Part shown: positions 1 to 7,002 of the stretch, piece by piece
Layout: the number at the start of each line of letters is the position of its first letter
Numbering within the stretch: the stretch's first letter is position 1
From: Treponema sp.
Lineage (GTDB): Bacteria; Spirochaetota; Spirochaetia; Treponematales; Treponemataceae
Length of the DNA stretch: 7,002 nucleotides
NCBI GenBank assembly: GCA_003447785.1
Contig: DLYJ01000225.1
Span: forward strand, 1 to 7,002
Direction of reading: 5' to 3'
Translations under genes and position numbers: made by a program
Notes under the pieces: model-generated
Told to the model about the DNA's origin: nothing
Databases searched by the model: none
What the model saw: the letters and a program-made list of their open reading frames with translations, nothing else

Positions 1-519
1 CTTGCAAAACTCAAGGAAATCAATCCTGAACTTTTAAAGCGTGTTGACGCTGCCATGGAAGAAAAAAATAAAAACATCATGGTCAAAAAGACAGATGCCA
101 TCGACGGAAGAAGCGTGCTTGCGGGCATTTTAAAACGCATGGACGGTCAGGACGAAGAGTCAGTTATCAGGCGGATCAGCGAAACTGACCCTGAACTTGG
201 TGCGGATATCAGACAACGGCTTTTTACCTACGAAGACATTGTTAACGCCGACGATAAATCCCTGCAGGAAAAACTGCGCACGATGGAAGATGTTCAGATT
301 GCCTTTGTTATTGCAGGCAAAACTCCAGAGTTTAGGGAAAAGCTTTTGTCAAACGTTTCTTCCAACCGCCGTGCCAGCATACTTGACGAAGAAGAGCGAC
401 ACAAGCCCATGCTCAAAACAGATGTTGAAAAAGAAACCTCTCTGTTCTTCAGCGCATTGAGACGGGCCTGGGAAGACGGAACACTTATTATTAAAGGTCG
501 TGGAGAAGAATATGTGTGA
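1..519 (+). CDS. fliG: FliG-family flagellar motor switch protein, C-terminal part (5' end outside window)
   Basis: The frame is open from base 1, giving 172 visible residues that correspond to the FliG middle-to-C-terminal linker and the C-terminal torque domain. FliG sits at the cytoplasmic face of the flagellar MS ring, binds FliM and interacts with the stator to produce rotation. Visible matches to the family are a hinge-like segment IDGRSV (visible residues 34-39), the FxYEDIVNADDKS block (75-87), FREKLLSN (111-118) and the terminal GTLIIKGRGEEYV, which closely mirrors the end of E. coli FliG. From my recollection of E. coli FliG, torque residues R281, D288, D289 and R297 align with R123, E130, E131 and K139, so charge is kept, but K264 aligns with A105. 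The next gene is a peptidase, not fliH, so this is probably the second spirochaete-type FliG paralogue (FliG1) rather than the copy in the main flagellar operon. The family call is firm; the paralogue call is inference. Confidence 0.88.
   Translation, partial: LAKLKEINPELLKRVDAAMEEKNKNIMVKKTDAIDGRSVLAGILKRMDGQDEESVIRRISETDPELGADIRQRLFTYEDIVNADDKSLQEKLRTMEDVQIAFVIAGKTPEFREKLLSNVSSNRRASILDEEERHKPMLKTDVEKETSLFFSALRRAWEDGTLIIKGRGEEYV
502..505 (+). promoter_or_regulatory. Ribosome-binding site deciding the start of the M16C peptidase gene
   Basis: GGAG lies 6 bases before ATG at 512, inside the end of the FliG-like gene. It supports ATG 512 over the upstream in-frame GTG at 500, which has no comparable site and would lie ahead of this motif. 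The resulting 8-base overlap with the preceding stop codon suggests translational coupling. Confidence 0.65.
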
Positions 520-3500
520 TTTGATGAAAAAGGGTGATGAATATAAAGATTTTGAAGTTACAGATGTTTTTGAATTAAAGGATTATCACTCAAAAGCTGT
601 AAAACTTTATCACAAAAAACTCGGCCTCGAAGTTCTTCATCTTGTTAATGAAGATAAGGAAAACCTTTTCAGTTTTTCTTTCAGGACAATAAATGATAAT
701 TCAACCGGAGTTGCCCATATTATGGAGCACTCTGTTTTGTGCGGCTCTGAACTTTATCCCCTCAAAGATCCGTTTACGCAGCTTTCAAACCAGAGCGTAA
801 CTACCTATCTCAACGCTTTTACAAGCCCTGACAAAACCTGTTATCCGGCTTCTTCAACAGTAAAGGCTGATTATTTTAATCTGATGAGCGTTTATGCGGA
901 CGCAGTTTTTTTTCCCCGTTTGAGCAGGGGAATTTTTCTGCAGGAAGGCCATCGCCTGGAAAAGGACGCTGAAGGAAATTACACTATTCAGGGCGTGGTT
1001 TATAACGAAATGAAGGGCAATTATTCTTCTTTTGAAGGAGTTGCAGGCGATATTTCTACAACAAGCCTGATGGAAGGCTGTGTATACGAAAAGGATTCTG
1101 GCGGCGACCCCCTTGTAATTCCTGAATTAACTTACGAACAGTACATTGATTTTCATAAAAAATGGTACCGCCCGGACAACTGTTTTCTGTTTCTCTACGG
1201 AAACATTCCCACAAAAGAGCAGATTGAATTTCTTGACAGACACTTTATTAAGCGCCTCTTAAAAAAATATCCGGACTGCATTGTAAGTTCAAAAGATAAA
1301 AAAGCTCAGGTAGAAAACTTTCTCAAATACTTAAAGCCGCTTCCCCTCAAGGAGCCTAAGTTTGTAAAGGCTATCGGTCCCGGCCTTGAAGACGGTGGAA
1401 AGGGAAATACTGTCCTTGTAAACTTTAATTTCGGACACCTTGCTGATGAATTTGAAAAGTTTGAAATCGTAGTTTTAGTCAGCCTCCTGTCGAATTACGA
1501 TAACTCTCCCCTTGAAAAAGCCCTCGTAGAAAGCGGTCTTGGAGAAGACACCGCGCCTCAGTCAGGGCTTGAAGGCCTGTATGACACCTTGTTTACTGTC
1601 GGCCTCCGGGGAGTTAAAAATGAAAACACAGACAAGGTTAAAGACCTTGTTTTTGATACCCTCAAAAAAGTCTACAAAGAAGGTTTTAAGACCGAGGATA
1701 TTGAATCCATCTTTATGGCAACAGAGTTTTTGCAGCGCGAAGTTAAGCGCAACAACGGTCCTTACAGCCTCACCCTGATGAATACAGCCGCCCGTTCATG
1801 GTCCTATGGCGACAGCTTAAAAAAGGCATTCCGCTCGGATGAAACAATTAAAAAAATCCACAGGATGATTTTAAACGATGACAATTATTTAAAAGGTCTC
1901 ATCAAAAAATATTTTCTCGATAATAGCAACTGGACATTCTGCGAGATTAAACCTTCAAATAAATATACAAAAGAACGGGATAAACTCGAGCAGAAAATTA
2001 TCAGGAAAATTCTTGATTCAAAGACAGAAAAGGAACTTGAGCAGGATACAATTGAATTAAAGGCGTTCCAGTCACAAAAGGACGACCCGGCTTTAATTCC
2101 TAATTTAAAGCCTGCAGACTTTTTAAGGGACAAAAAAAGTTTCTACAAGCCCTTCAATTTAAAATATGACAGAATTCAGGGCGCTTGTGGCACGGAACTT
2201 GATCTGCTTTCCAGCCCGGAAGCTGTCAACGGCGTAAGTTATGTGCGCGTCGGTTTTGCACTGGATAATCTGACTCTTGAAGAATTGCAATGGATTCCTC
2301 TGTTTTGCAAGACGGTAACTGAAATCGGCTTTGGAGATCTTTCCTGGGAAGAGGCCGCCGACAGGGTAAACCGTTTGACCGGCGGAATTGGGGCAGTTTC
2401 TTATCTGCGCCCGGCTTTTCAGACAAAGAATGCAAAAAAAGTCGCAAAGGAAAGTAATTATCCTGACCACATCTGGCTTGTATTCAATCTGAAGGTACTT
2501 GACGATAAAATCAGCGACGGACTTGAATTATTAAAGGAATACATAACAAATGTCAGGTTCAGCGATATAAAGCGGATTAAAGACATTGCAATTGAACACA
2601 GAAATGATTTTGTTTCTTCGATTGTGCCTGCCGGCCATTCCTTTGCACGCCGCCGTACCCTGCGCAAAAATAACGCAATAAGCGCCCTGAACGAAATGTG
2701 GTACGGTCTGTCTTATCTGTTTATTATCCGTCAGCAGTGCGATATGAAATTTAAGGACGTGGCCGCCAGATTGAATTCAATTTATCAGAAAATCAGGGAA
2801 GGTGGTTCCTTTATTCATATTACGGCAGAAGAAAAAACAATCGAAAAAAATAAAAAACTTTTTTCATCATTTGCAGCAAAAACTGGACTAAAGGCAGTTC
2901 AAAAAGCCAGACCCCTTGATTTTGACGCCCTTATAAAAATGACAGATATTCCTGACTGCGAAGAAAACGGACAGGAAGTGTTTGTAATTCCTGCACAGAT
3001 TGGCTATGCGGCCCAAGCAACGCCTGCAACACCCTACGGCGAAAAGGAAAATGCCGTTGAAGAGGTTGCAACTCACTGGCTTTCAAATATCCTTTTGTGG
3101 GAAAAAATCCGTACCGAAGGCGGAGCGTACGGCGGATTCTGTTCAACAGAAGAAAACAGCGGACAGTTATTGTTTACAAGTTACCGCGATCCAAAACCCT
3201 TTAAGTCCAACGATGTTTTTGATGACTGTATACTTGAGGCTTCAAAAATCACCTTCAGTGAAAAGGATGTTGAGAAGGCGGCTATCGGAACGATTTCTGA
3301 CTTTATAACGCCTGTAACTCCACAGAGAAGCGGCCTTGCTTCCCTGATGTCTGCTCTTGAAGCGTTGACGGATGAAGACCGGATGAACAAGCGCATAAAC
3401 ATTTTAAAGACCACTCCGGAAGATTTGACACAAACTTTTAAAAATCTCCATAAAAAACTAAATGTTAGAAAATATCGTGTTATAATATGTGGCAGGGAAC

Positions 3501-3538
3501 TTGTTCCAAGTGGTAAATATAAGGTTTTGCCGTTATAA
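512..3538 (+). CDS. M16C-family zinc metallopeptidase (presequence protease/insulinase type)
   Basis: Encodes 1008 residues from ATG 512, the usual length for single-chain M16C enzymes (PreP, falcilysin, Cym1), which enclose and cleave short unstructured peptides. The inverted zinc motif is complete: HIMEH at residues 69-73 (H69, catalytic E72, H73) followed by SVLCGS, with the distal ligand E166 in VVYNEMKG. The NAFTSPDKTCYP block after the motif is typical of M16C. A helical linker resembling the M16C-associated region lies near residues 505-535 (QKDDPALIPNL at 522-532). The C-terminal half keeps the substrate-binding Arg/Tyr pair in IRTEGGAYG (R867, Y873). I see no signal peptide or membrane segment, so it is probably cytoplasmic, degrading peptides left by other proteases. 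It overlaps the FliG-like gene by 8 bases and is probably in the same transcript; a role in flagellar function is not implied. All residues needed for activity are present. Family assignment is secure, substrate unknown. Confidence 0.95.
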   Translation: MCDLMKKGDEYKDFEVTDVFELKDYHSKAVKLYHKKLGLEVLHLVNEDKENLFSFSFRTINDNSTGVAHIMEHSVLCGSELYPLKDPFTQLSNQSVTTYLNAFTSPDKTCYPASSTVKADYFNLMSVYADAVFFPRLSRGIFLQEGHRLEKDAEGNYTIQGVVYNEMKGNYSSFEGVAGDISTTSLMEGCVYEKDSGGDPLVIPELTYEQYIDFHKKWYRPDNCFLFLYGNIPTKEQIEFLDRHFIKRLLKKYPDCIVSSKDKKAQVENFLKYLKPLPLKEPKFVKAIGPGLEDGGKGNTVLVNFNFGHLADEFEKFEIVVLVSLLSNYDNSPLEKALVESGLGEDTAPQSGLEGLYDTLFTVGLRGVKNENTDKVKDLVFDTLKKVYKEGFKTEDIESIFMATEFLQREVKRNNGPYSLTLMNTAARSWSYGDSLKKAFRSDETIKKIHRMILNDDNYLKGLIKKYFLDNSNWTFCEIKPSNKYTKERDKLEQKIIRKILDSKTEKELEQDTIELKAFQSQKDDPALIPNLKPADFLRDKKSFYKPFNLKYDRIQGACGTELDLLSSPEAVNGVSYVRVGFALDNLTLEELQWIPLFCKTVTEIGFGDLSWEEAADRVNRLTGGIGAVSYLRPAFQTKNAKKVAKESNYPDHIWLVFNLKVLDDKISDGLELLKEYITNVRFSDIKRIKDIAIEHRNDFVSSIVPAGHSFARRRTLRKNNAISALNEMWYGLSYLFIIRQQCDMKFKDVAARLNSIYQKIREGGSFIHITAEEKTIEKNKKLFSSFAAKTGLKAVQKARPLDFDALIKMTDIPDCEENGQEVFVIPAQIGYAAQATPATPYGEKENAVEEVATHWLSNILLWEKIRTEGGAYGGFCSTEENSGQLLFTSYRDPKPFKSNDVFDDCILEASKITFSEKDVEKAAIGTISDFITPVTPQRSGLASLMSALEALTDEDRMNKRINILKTTPEDLTQTFKNLHKKLNVRKYRVIICGRELVPSGKYKVLPL
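3478..3486 (+). promoter_or_regulatory. Candidate extended -10 promoter for the small downstream gene
   Basis: TGTTATAAT is an exact TGnTATAAT extended -10 match, inside the 3' end of the peptidase gene and about 90 bases before the small ORF. There is no good -35 hexamer at the expected distance, which extended -10 promoters tolerate. A second TATAAT at 3534-3539 overlaps the peptidase stop codon but also lacks a -35. Such A/T-rich matches occur by chance, so this is only a candidate. Confidence 0.35.
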
Positions 3539-3561
3539 TTTAAGTATTGTTCAAATAAAGC

Positions 3562-3566
3562 GGAGG
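3562..3566 (+). promoter_or_regulatory. Strong ribosome-binding site of the 73-residue ORF
   Basis: GGAGG stands 6 bases before ATG 3573. This near-perfect Shine-Dalgarno site fixes the start at 3573 and argues against the longer reading frame that opens at GTG 3489 inside the peptidase gene. It is the best evidence that the short ORF is a real gene. Confidence 0.75.
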
Positions 3567-3572
3567 TTCTAC

Positions 3573-3794
3573 ATGTTAAATAAAAAATTTGAAGAGTGCA
3601 TAAAGATGATGCGGCAGCTGGTTTCTGACATTCAGGGCGCGCCATATCCGGGAGAAAATTTTGAAGCTGAACTTTATCAAATTTGGTATGAACATGTTCA
3701 GAAAGCCGCTGTTGAATGTTTTGAATACTTAGACGACAACTTTCCACAGGAAAAAGAAGATTTTGATAAAACTCTCAAAAAGATGTTCAAATAG
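3573..3794 (+). CDS. Small uncharacterised protein, 73 residues
   Basis: I do not recognise this protein. It starts at ATG 3573 behind a strong GGAGG site and ends at TAG 3794. The 73-residue product is charged and looks largely alpha-helical: an N-terminal helix (about residues 3-20), a short turn with GAPYPGENF (22-30), a second helix (about 31-53, with the aromatic run LYQIWYEHV at 34-42) and an acidic-to-basic tail ending LKKMFK. There are two cysteines (residues 9 and 49) but no paired metal-binding motif, signal peptide or membrane segment. It lies 34 bases after the peptidase gene and may be co-transcribed with it or use the candidate promoter within that gene. It could be a small helical-hairpin adaptor or regulator, but nothing in the sequence shows which. 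Confidence 0.75.
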   Translation: MLNKKFEECIKMMRQLVSDIQGAPYPGENFEAELYQIWYEHVQKAAVECFEYLDDNFPQEKEDFDKTLKKMFK

Positions 3795-3800
3795 CCTTAA

Positions 3801-3856
3801 CCTTGCAACGATTTTTGCCGAAATAATAAATAGAAAAATCGATTGAATTTGCAAGG
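3801..3856 (+). promoter_or_regulatory. Two-part inverted repeat forming a leader hairpin over the ribosome-binding region
   Basis: CCTTGCAACGATTTTT (3801-3816) pairs with AAAAATCG (3834-3841) and then TTGCAAGG (3849-3856): two perfect 8-bp stems separated by a 7-base bulge on the 3' side, with a 17-base A-rich loop. The outer 3' arm ends in AAGG, part of the purine-rich stretch AAGGTGGG (3853-3860) just before ATG 3866. If transcribed, the hairpin would mask part of the Shine-Dalgarno site. No T-run follows, so it does not look like an intrinsic terminator. It could be a translational control element or, at the DNA level, a paired operator. The repeat is seen directly; its function is inferred. 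Confidence 0.6.
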
Positions 3857-3865
3857 TGGGTGCAT

Positions 3866-5035
3866 ATGTCAGCCTCTAAAAAATATAGTCACTACGAGAA
3901 TTATTTACTGAAAGGAAAGTTAAGACGCAATGGTTTTGAACGCTGGCGTTATGTTTTTACAGGTTTAAACCGCACAACAGGTGACCAGCGTACTTTCTTT
4001 ATTGAATTATATTATATCAATCCCCTTATTTCTCCGGACGCTCCTGTTCTCGCACAGAAATCCCGTCCAAAAATCTCAGAATCAGACCTTCAGTACGCAC
4101 TTGCAGGAACCGCTTCTGCCCAGTCTGTTTCCCAGGAAATTTCCGTTCAGCCGTCTTATGTTCTGGTAAAGGCAGGTGTTTATGGAGTTGGCGGAAGACA
4201 GTTCAATAAATTCTTCCCGGCAAAAAATCTTGTATTTGACAAAAAAGAAGGTGCATTCAAGGTAGATCCTTTTGTTTTTGGTAACGATGCCCTTGTTGGT
4301 TCAATAGCAGTTTCACCTTCAGAAATTCAGAACAAGCCTGAACTTTTGTGTTCTTCGGGAATGATGGACTGGAACATTCACTATGAAAAAAATATTGAAT
4401 GTGGTCCGATGCGCATTTCCAAAACAAACTTCTGGATGCCGATTGGAAGCCGCACTGTTTTTGCAGGACTTGTTCACATCGACGGCCAGGAATACAGCAT
4501 AATTCCCCGCAGTTCGTCCGGTTATATCGACAGGGCATGGGGCAGCTCACTTCCAAACCCGTTGTTCCATCTTTCTTCGGCAAACCTGACAAGCGCAATT
4601 TCCGGCAAGCCTCTCCTTCATTCATGCTTTGCGGTAGAAGGTGAATTCGATAATGAACTGAGCATTTATGTTAACATCGAAGGCCGTCACATTGTTCTTA
4701 ACGGAAAATCTTTCTTAAACAAATATACAGAAATTCACAACTGGTCCCAAATGCCGGCAGATGCAGACGGAGAAAAACTCCACTGGACTGTCAGCGTTCA
4801 CAAGCGCGGTCTCGTTGTTGATATGGATATTTACTGCAAAACTTCTGAAATGTTTGTCCGGGACTACGAAACTCCGGAAGGCCAGCGTCAGCTCCTCAAA
4901 GTGCTGGGCGGAGGAACTGGTTTCGGCGAAATCCGTGTTTACAGGAAAGTAGGGCACAACCTTGAACTTCTTGAACACGCCAACGTTAATGATGCAGTCT
5001 GCGAATACGGTTCAATAGATAAAATCGAAGAATAA
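3866..5035 (+). CDS. Tocopherol-cyclase-like (lipocalin-type fold) protein of unknown function
   Basis: Encodes 389 residues from ATG 3866, with AAGGTGGG ending 5 bases upstream; an in-frame GTG at 3860 overlaps this purine stretch and is less likely. The sequence resembles the tocopherol cyclase / CrtC-like group: an N-terminal GFERWRYVFTGLN segment, FFIELYYINP (about residues 46-55), a central MDWNIHYEK (W169), then IDRAWGSSLPNPLFHLSSAN around W225-G226, corresponding to the family's WG..P...W..(S/C)N block, and a beta-rich C-terminal half ending in a glycine-rich GGGTGFGEI stretch. There is no signal peptide or transmembrane helix. In plants and cyanobacteria, tocopherol cyclase forms the chromanol ring of vitamin E, but no tocopherol or carotenoid gene is visible here, so the bacterial relative probably binds or modifies another lipid-like molecule. 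The family call rests on remembered motif resemblance and is moderate; a plain hypothetical protein is the fallback. It is preceded by a structured leader. Confidence 0.6.
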   Translation: MSASKKYSHYENYLLKGKLRRNGFERWRYVFTGLNRTTGDQRTFFIELYYINPLISPDAPVLAQKSRPKISESDLQYALAGTASAQSVSQEISVQPSYVLVKAGVYGVGGRQFNKFFPAKNLVFDKKEGAFKVDPFVFGNDALVGSIAVSPSEIQNKPELLCSSGMMDWNIHYEKNIECGPMRISKTNFWMPIGSRTVFAGLVHIDGQEYSIIPRSSSGYIDRAWGSSLPNPLFHLSSANLTSAISGKPLLHSCFAVEGEFDNELSIYVNIEGRHIVLNGKSFLNKYTEIHNWSQMPADADGEKLHWTVSVHKRGLVVDMDIYCKTSEMFVRDYETPEGQRQLLKVLGGGTGFGEIRVYRKVGHNLELLEHANVNDAVCEYGSIDKIEE

Positions 5036-5038
5036 TAT

Positions 5039-5067
5039 TTGCCGTAGTCCATAAATTTTACTATCTT
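5039..5067 (+). promoter_or_regulatory. Candidate sigma-70-type promoter for clpB
   Basis: TTGCCG (5039-5044) and TATCTT (5062-5067) are separated by exactly 17 bases, each matching four of six consensus positions, in the 52-base gap before clpB. The gap shows no CIRCE-type inverted repeat and no sigma-32-like CCCCAT -10 box. Moderate-to-weak evidence; read-through from the upstream gene is also possible. Confidence 0.35.
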
Positions 5068-5087
5068 AAAAATATGGGGGTAAAAAT

Positions 5088-7002
5088 ATGGATTACGAAA
5101 AGTTTACACTCAAAACTCAGGATGCTTTACAGGAAGCGTCCAGCATAGCAAACAAAAATGACCATTCAGAAATTGGTCTTGAACATCTTTTTATCGCATT
5201 AGTTGAACAGGAAGACGGTATAGTTGCTCCGATTCTTGAACGCATCGGTTGCCGTCCAAATGATCTCCTTTACACAGCAAAACAGTATTTATCTTATTAC
5301 CCGAAGGTTAGCGGTGGTGCAGACTTACGCCTGAGTTCAGAAGCACAGAGAGTTCTTGCAAAGGCCGAAAAGGAAATGAGCGACCTGAAGGACTCCTTTC
5401 TTTCCACTGAACACATTCTCCTTGCCATGAGCCAGAGCGACGGTAAAATCGGAGACCTCCTGCGCAAAAACGGTGTTACAAAGCAGGCGATTTTACAGGC
5501 ATTAAAAACTGTTCGGGGTAACAGCACTGTAGACAGCCAGAACCCGGAAGAAAAACTACAGGCCCTGGAAAAATATTGTACTGATTTAACTGAACGAGCC
5601 CGCAGGGACAAAATTGATCCTGTAATCGGCCGTGACGAAGAAATCCGTCGTGTAATGCAGGTTCTGGTTCGACGCACAAAGAACAACCCTGTTTTAATCG
5701 GTGAACCTGGTGTGGGTAAAACTGCAATCGTTGAAGGCCTTGCCCGTCGAATTGCCAGCGGAGATGTTCCAGAAAGCCTTAAAAACAAAAGACTTCTTTC
5801 CCTGGATATGGGAAGCCTTGTAGCAGGAGCCAAGTTCCGCGGGGAATTTGAGGAGAGGCTTAAAGGTGTTATTGAAGCCGTTAAAAAGGCAGAAGGTTCA
5901 ATAATTCTCTTTATTGATGAACTTCATACGATTGTCGGAGCGGGAGCCGGCGAAGGCAGCATGGATGCCGGAAACCTTTTAAAGCCTGCCCTTGCCCGGG
6001 GTGAACTCAAGGCAATCGGCGCTACCACACTGAACGAATACAGAAAGTACATCGAAAAGGATGCGGCCCTTGAACGCCGTTTCCAGCAGGTTTACTGTGC
6101 TGAGCCTTCTGTGGAAGACACAATCGCCATTCTCCGCGGTCTGCGTGATAAATATGAAATTCATCACGGAGTTAAAATAAACGATGAGGCTCTCGTTGCA
6201 GCGGCCGAATTGAGTAACCGTTATATTACCAGCCGTTTTTTGCCTGATAAGGCCATCGACCTTGTTGACGAGGCTGCAAGCCGTATCAAAATGGAAATCG
6301 AAAGCGAGCCTGAAGAACTTGATCAGCTTGAACGAAAAATCCTCCAGCTTCAGATCGAAAAACAGTCACTTTCAAAAGAAGACGATAAGGCAAGTCTTGA
6401 ACGTCTGGAAAAACTTGAAAAAGAACTTTCCGAAGTAACAGCCAGCCGCGACGCAATGAAGCTTGAGTGGCAGAATGAAAAGGCTAAAATTTCAAGTTCC
6501 CGCGACTTAAAGGAAAAACTTGAAAGCGCACGCTTTGAACAGGAAAAGTTTACAAGGGAAGGCAACCTTGAAAAGGCAGCTGAACTCAAGTATTCAATTA
6601 TTCCGAATCTTGAAAAACAGCTCCAGGAAGCTCAGAAGGCTGATGAAGAGCGCAAAAACGGAAATGAAAAGGAATCCCTTTTACGGGAAGAAGTTACCGA
6701 AGAAGATATTGCCCGGGTTGTAAGCATCTGGACCGGCATTCCGGTTGCAAAGATGATGGCAGGGGAAAAACAGAAATATGTTGAACTTGAAAACGTTCTT
6801 CACAAGCGTGTAATCGGCCAGGACCAGGCTGTAACTGTTGTAAGTGACGCAATCCGCCGAAACCGCGCAGGGCTGAGTGATCCTCAAAAGCCTCTGGGAA
6901 GTTTTATGTTTATCGGTCCTACAGGGGTTGGTAAAACTGAACTTGCAAAAACACTGGCAGACTTTTTGTTCAACGATGAAAAGGCACTCACCAGAATCGA
7001 TA
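5088..7002 (+). CDS. clpB: ClpB disaggregase (Hsp100 AAA+ ATPase), 3' end outside window
   Basis: The frame stays open from ATG 5088 to the right edge, giving 638 of roughly 860 expected residues. GGGGG lies 7 bases before the start. ClpB threads aggregated proteins through its hexameric pore using ATP, together with DnaK, in the cytoplasm. Domains in order: double Clp N-domain (about 1-145); first AAA+ module with Walker A GEPGVGKT (205-212, K211), pore loop [10 protein letters not shown] (F250 at the tyrosine position of E. coli ClpB), Walker B LFIDE (D277, E278) and arginine-finger ERR (329-331); a charged coiled-coil M-domain (about 400-530), which separates ClpB from ClpA and ClpC; WTGIPV; and second Walker A GPTGVGKT (610-617, K616). 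The window ends just after it, at LTRID. All visible catalytic residues are intact. The second Walker B and C-terminus are out of view. No ClpP-binding loop can be assessed, but the M-domain makes the ClpB call firm. Confidence 0.98.
   Translation, partial: MDYEKFTLKTQDALQEASSIANKNDHSEIGLEHLFIALVEQEDGIVAPILERIGCRPNDLLYTAKQYLSYYPKVSGGADLRLSSEAQRVLAKAEKEMSDLKDSFLSTEHILLAMSQSDGKIGDLLRKNGVTKQAILQALKTVRGNSTVDSQNPEEKLQALEKYCTDLTERARRDKIDPVIGRDEEIRRVMQVLVRRTKNNPVLIGEPGVGKTAIVEGLARRIASGDVPESLKNKRLLSLDMGSLVAGAKFRGEFEERLKGVIEAVKKAEGSIILFIDELHTIVGAGAGEGSMDAGNLLKPALARGELKAIGATTLNEYRKYIEKDAALERRFQQVYCAEPSVEDTIAILRGLRDKYEIHHGVKINDEALVAAAELSNRYITSRFLPDKAIDLVDEAASRIKMEIESEPEELDQLERKILQLQIEKQSLSKEDDKASLERLEKLEKELSEVTASRDAMKLEWQNEKAKISSSRDLKEKLESARFEQEKFTREGNLEKAAELKYSIIPNLEKQLQEAQKADEERKNGNEKESLLREEVTEEDIARVVSIWTGIPVAKMMAGEKQKYVELENVLHKRVIGQDQAVTVVSDAIRRNRAGLSDPQKPLGSFMFIGPTGVGKTELAKTLADFLFNDEKALTRID

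Noticed and set aside
912..937. Terminator-like hairpin TTCCCC/GGGGAA with a 9-base loop followed by five T inside the peptidase gene
   Set aside because: The stem has only six pairs, the T-run is short, and the sequence encodes ordinary residues of the M16C N-terminal domain in mid-gene. Chance is the simpler explanation.
3489..3572. N-terminal extension of the small ORF from GTG 3489
   Set aside because: It overlaps the peptidase coding sequence and would place the GGAGG site inside the gene; ATG 3573 is much better supported.
3181..3747. 188-residue reading frame on the - strand across the peptidase 3' end and the small ORF
   Set aside because: It is antisense to two better-supported genes, including the small ORF with its strong ribosome-binding site, and shows no recognisable motif.
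4959..4973. Two CTTGAA hexamers resembling a sigma-32 -35 box upstream of clpB
   Set aside because: They lie within the coding sequence of the preceding gene, encode a Leu-Glu-Leu-Leu-Glu stretch, and have no CCCCAT-like -10 at the right distance.
5036..5087. Possible intrinsic terminator between the tocopherol-cyclase-like gene and clpB
   Set aside because: Only weak A/T pairing (ATTTTA with TAAAAA) is present, with no GC stem and no T-run.
5297..5833. 178-residue reading frame on the - strand
   Set aside because: It lies wholly inside clpB, antisense to conserved AAA+ motifs, and its Arg/Ser-rich composition is typical of an antisense shadow.

Overview
The window holds five protein-coding genes, all on the + strand, with little space between them: the 3' part of a FliG-family flagellar motor switch gene, a large M16C (presequence-protease-like) zinc peptidase, a 73-residue orphan protein, a tocopherol-cyclase-like protein, and the first two thirds of clpB. 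I see no mobile element, CRISPR array, tRNA, rRNA or prophage gene. The DNA is moderately A/T-rich. A FliG gene away from the usual fliF-fliG-fliH order, beside an M16C peptidase, fits a spirochaete, most likely a treponeme (spirochaetes commonly carry two FliG paralogues). This assignment is an inference from gene content, not from a marker gene.

Region by region: positions 1-519 encode the C-terminal half of the FliG-like protein, open at the left edge. Its stop codon overlaps the start of the M16C peptidase (512-3538) by 8 bases, so the two are almost certainly co-transcribed and translationally coupled. A short gap with a strong Shine-Dalgarno site leads to the small ORF (3573-3794), and an extended -10 promoter candidate lies inside the 3' end of the peptidase gene. 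A 71-base gap then carries a long two-part inverted repeat that reaches into the ribosome-binding region of the tocopherol-cyclase-like gene (3866-5035). A 52-base gap with a plausible vegetative promoter precedes clpB (5088 to beyond the right edge).

Functionally this is a loose cluster rather than a clear pathway. ClpB (disaggregase) and the M16C enzyme (peptide clearance) both serve protein quality control, FliG belongs to the flagellar motor, and the other two proteins have no assignable role. The regions that merit most attention are the structured leader at 3801-3856 and the tocopherol-cyclase-like protein it precedes. I did not find evidence for a new defence, mobile or biosynthetic system.
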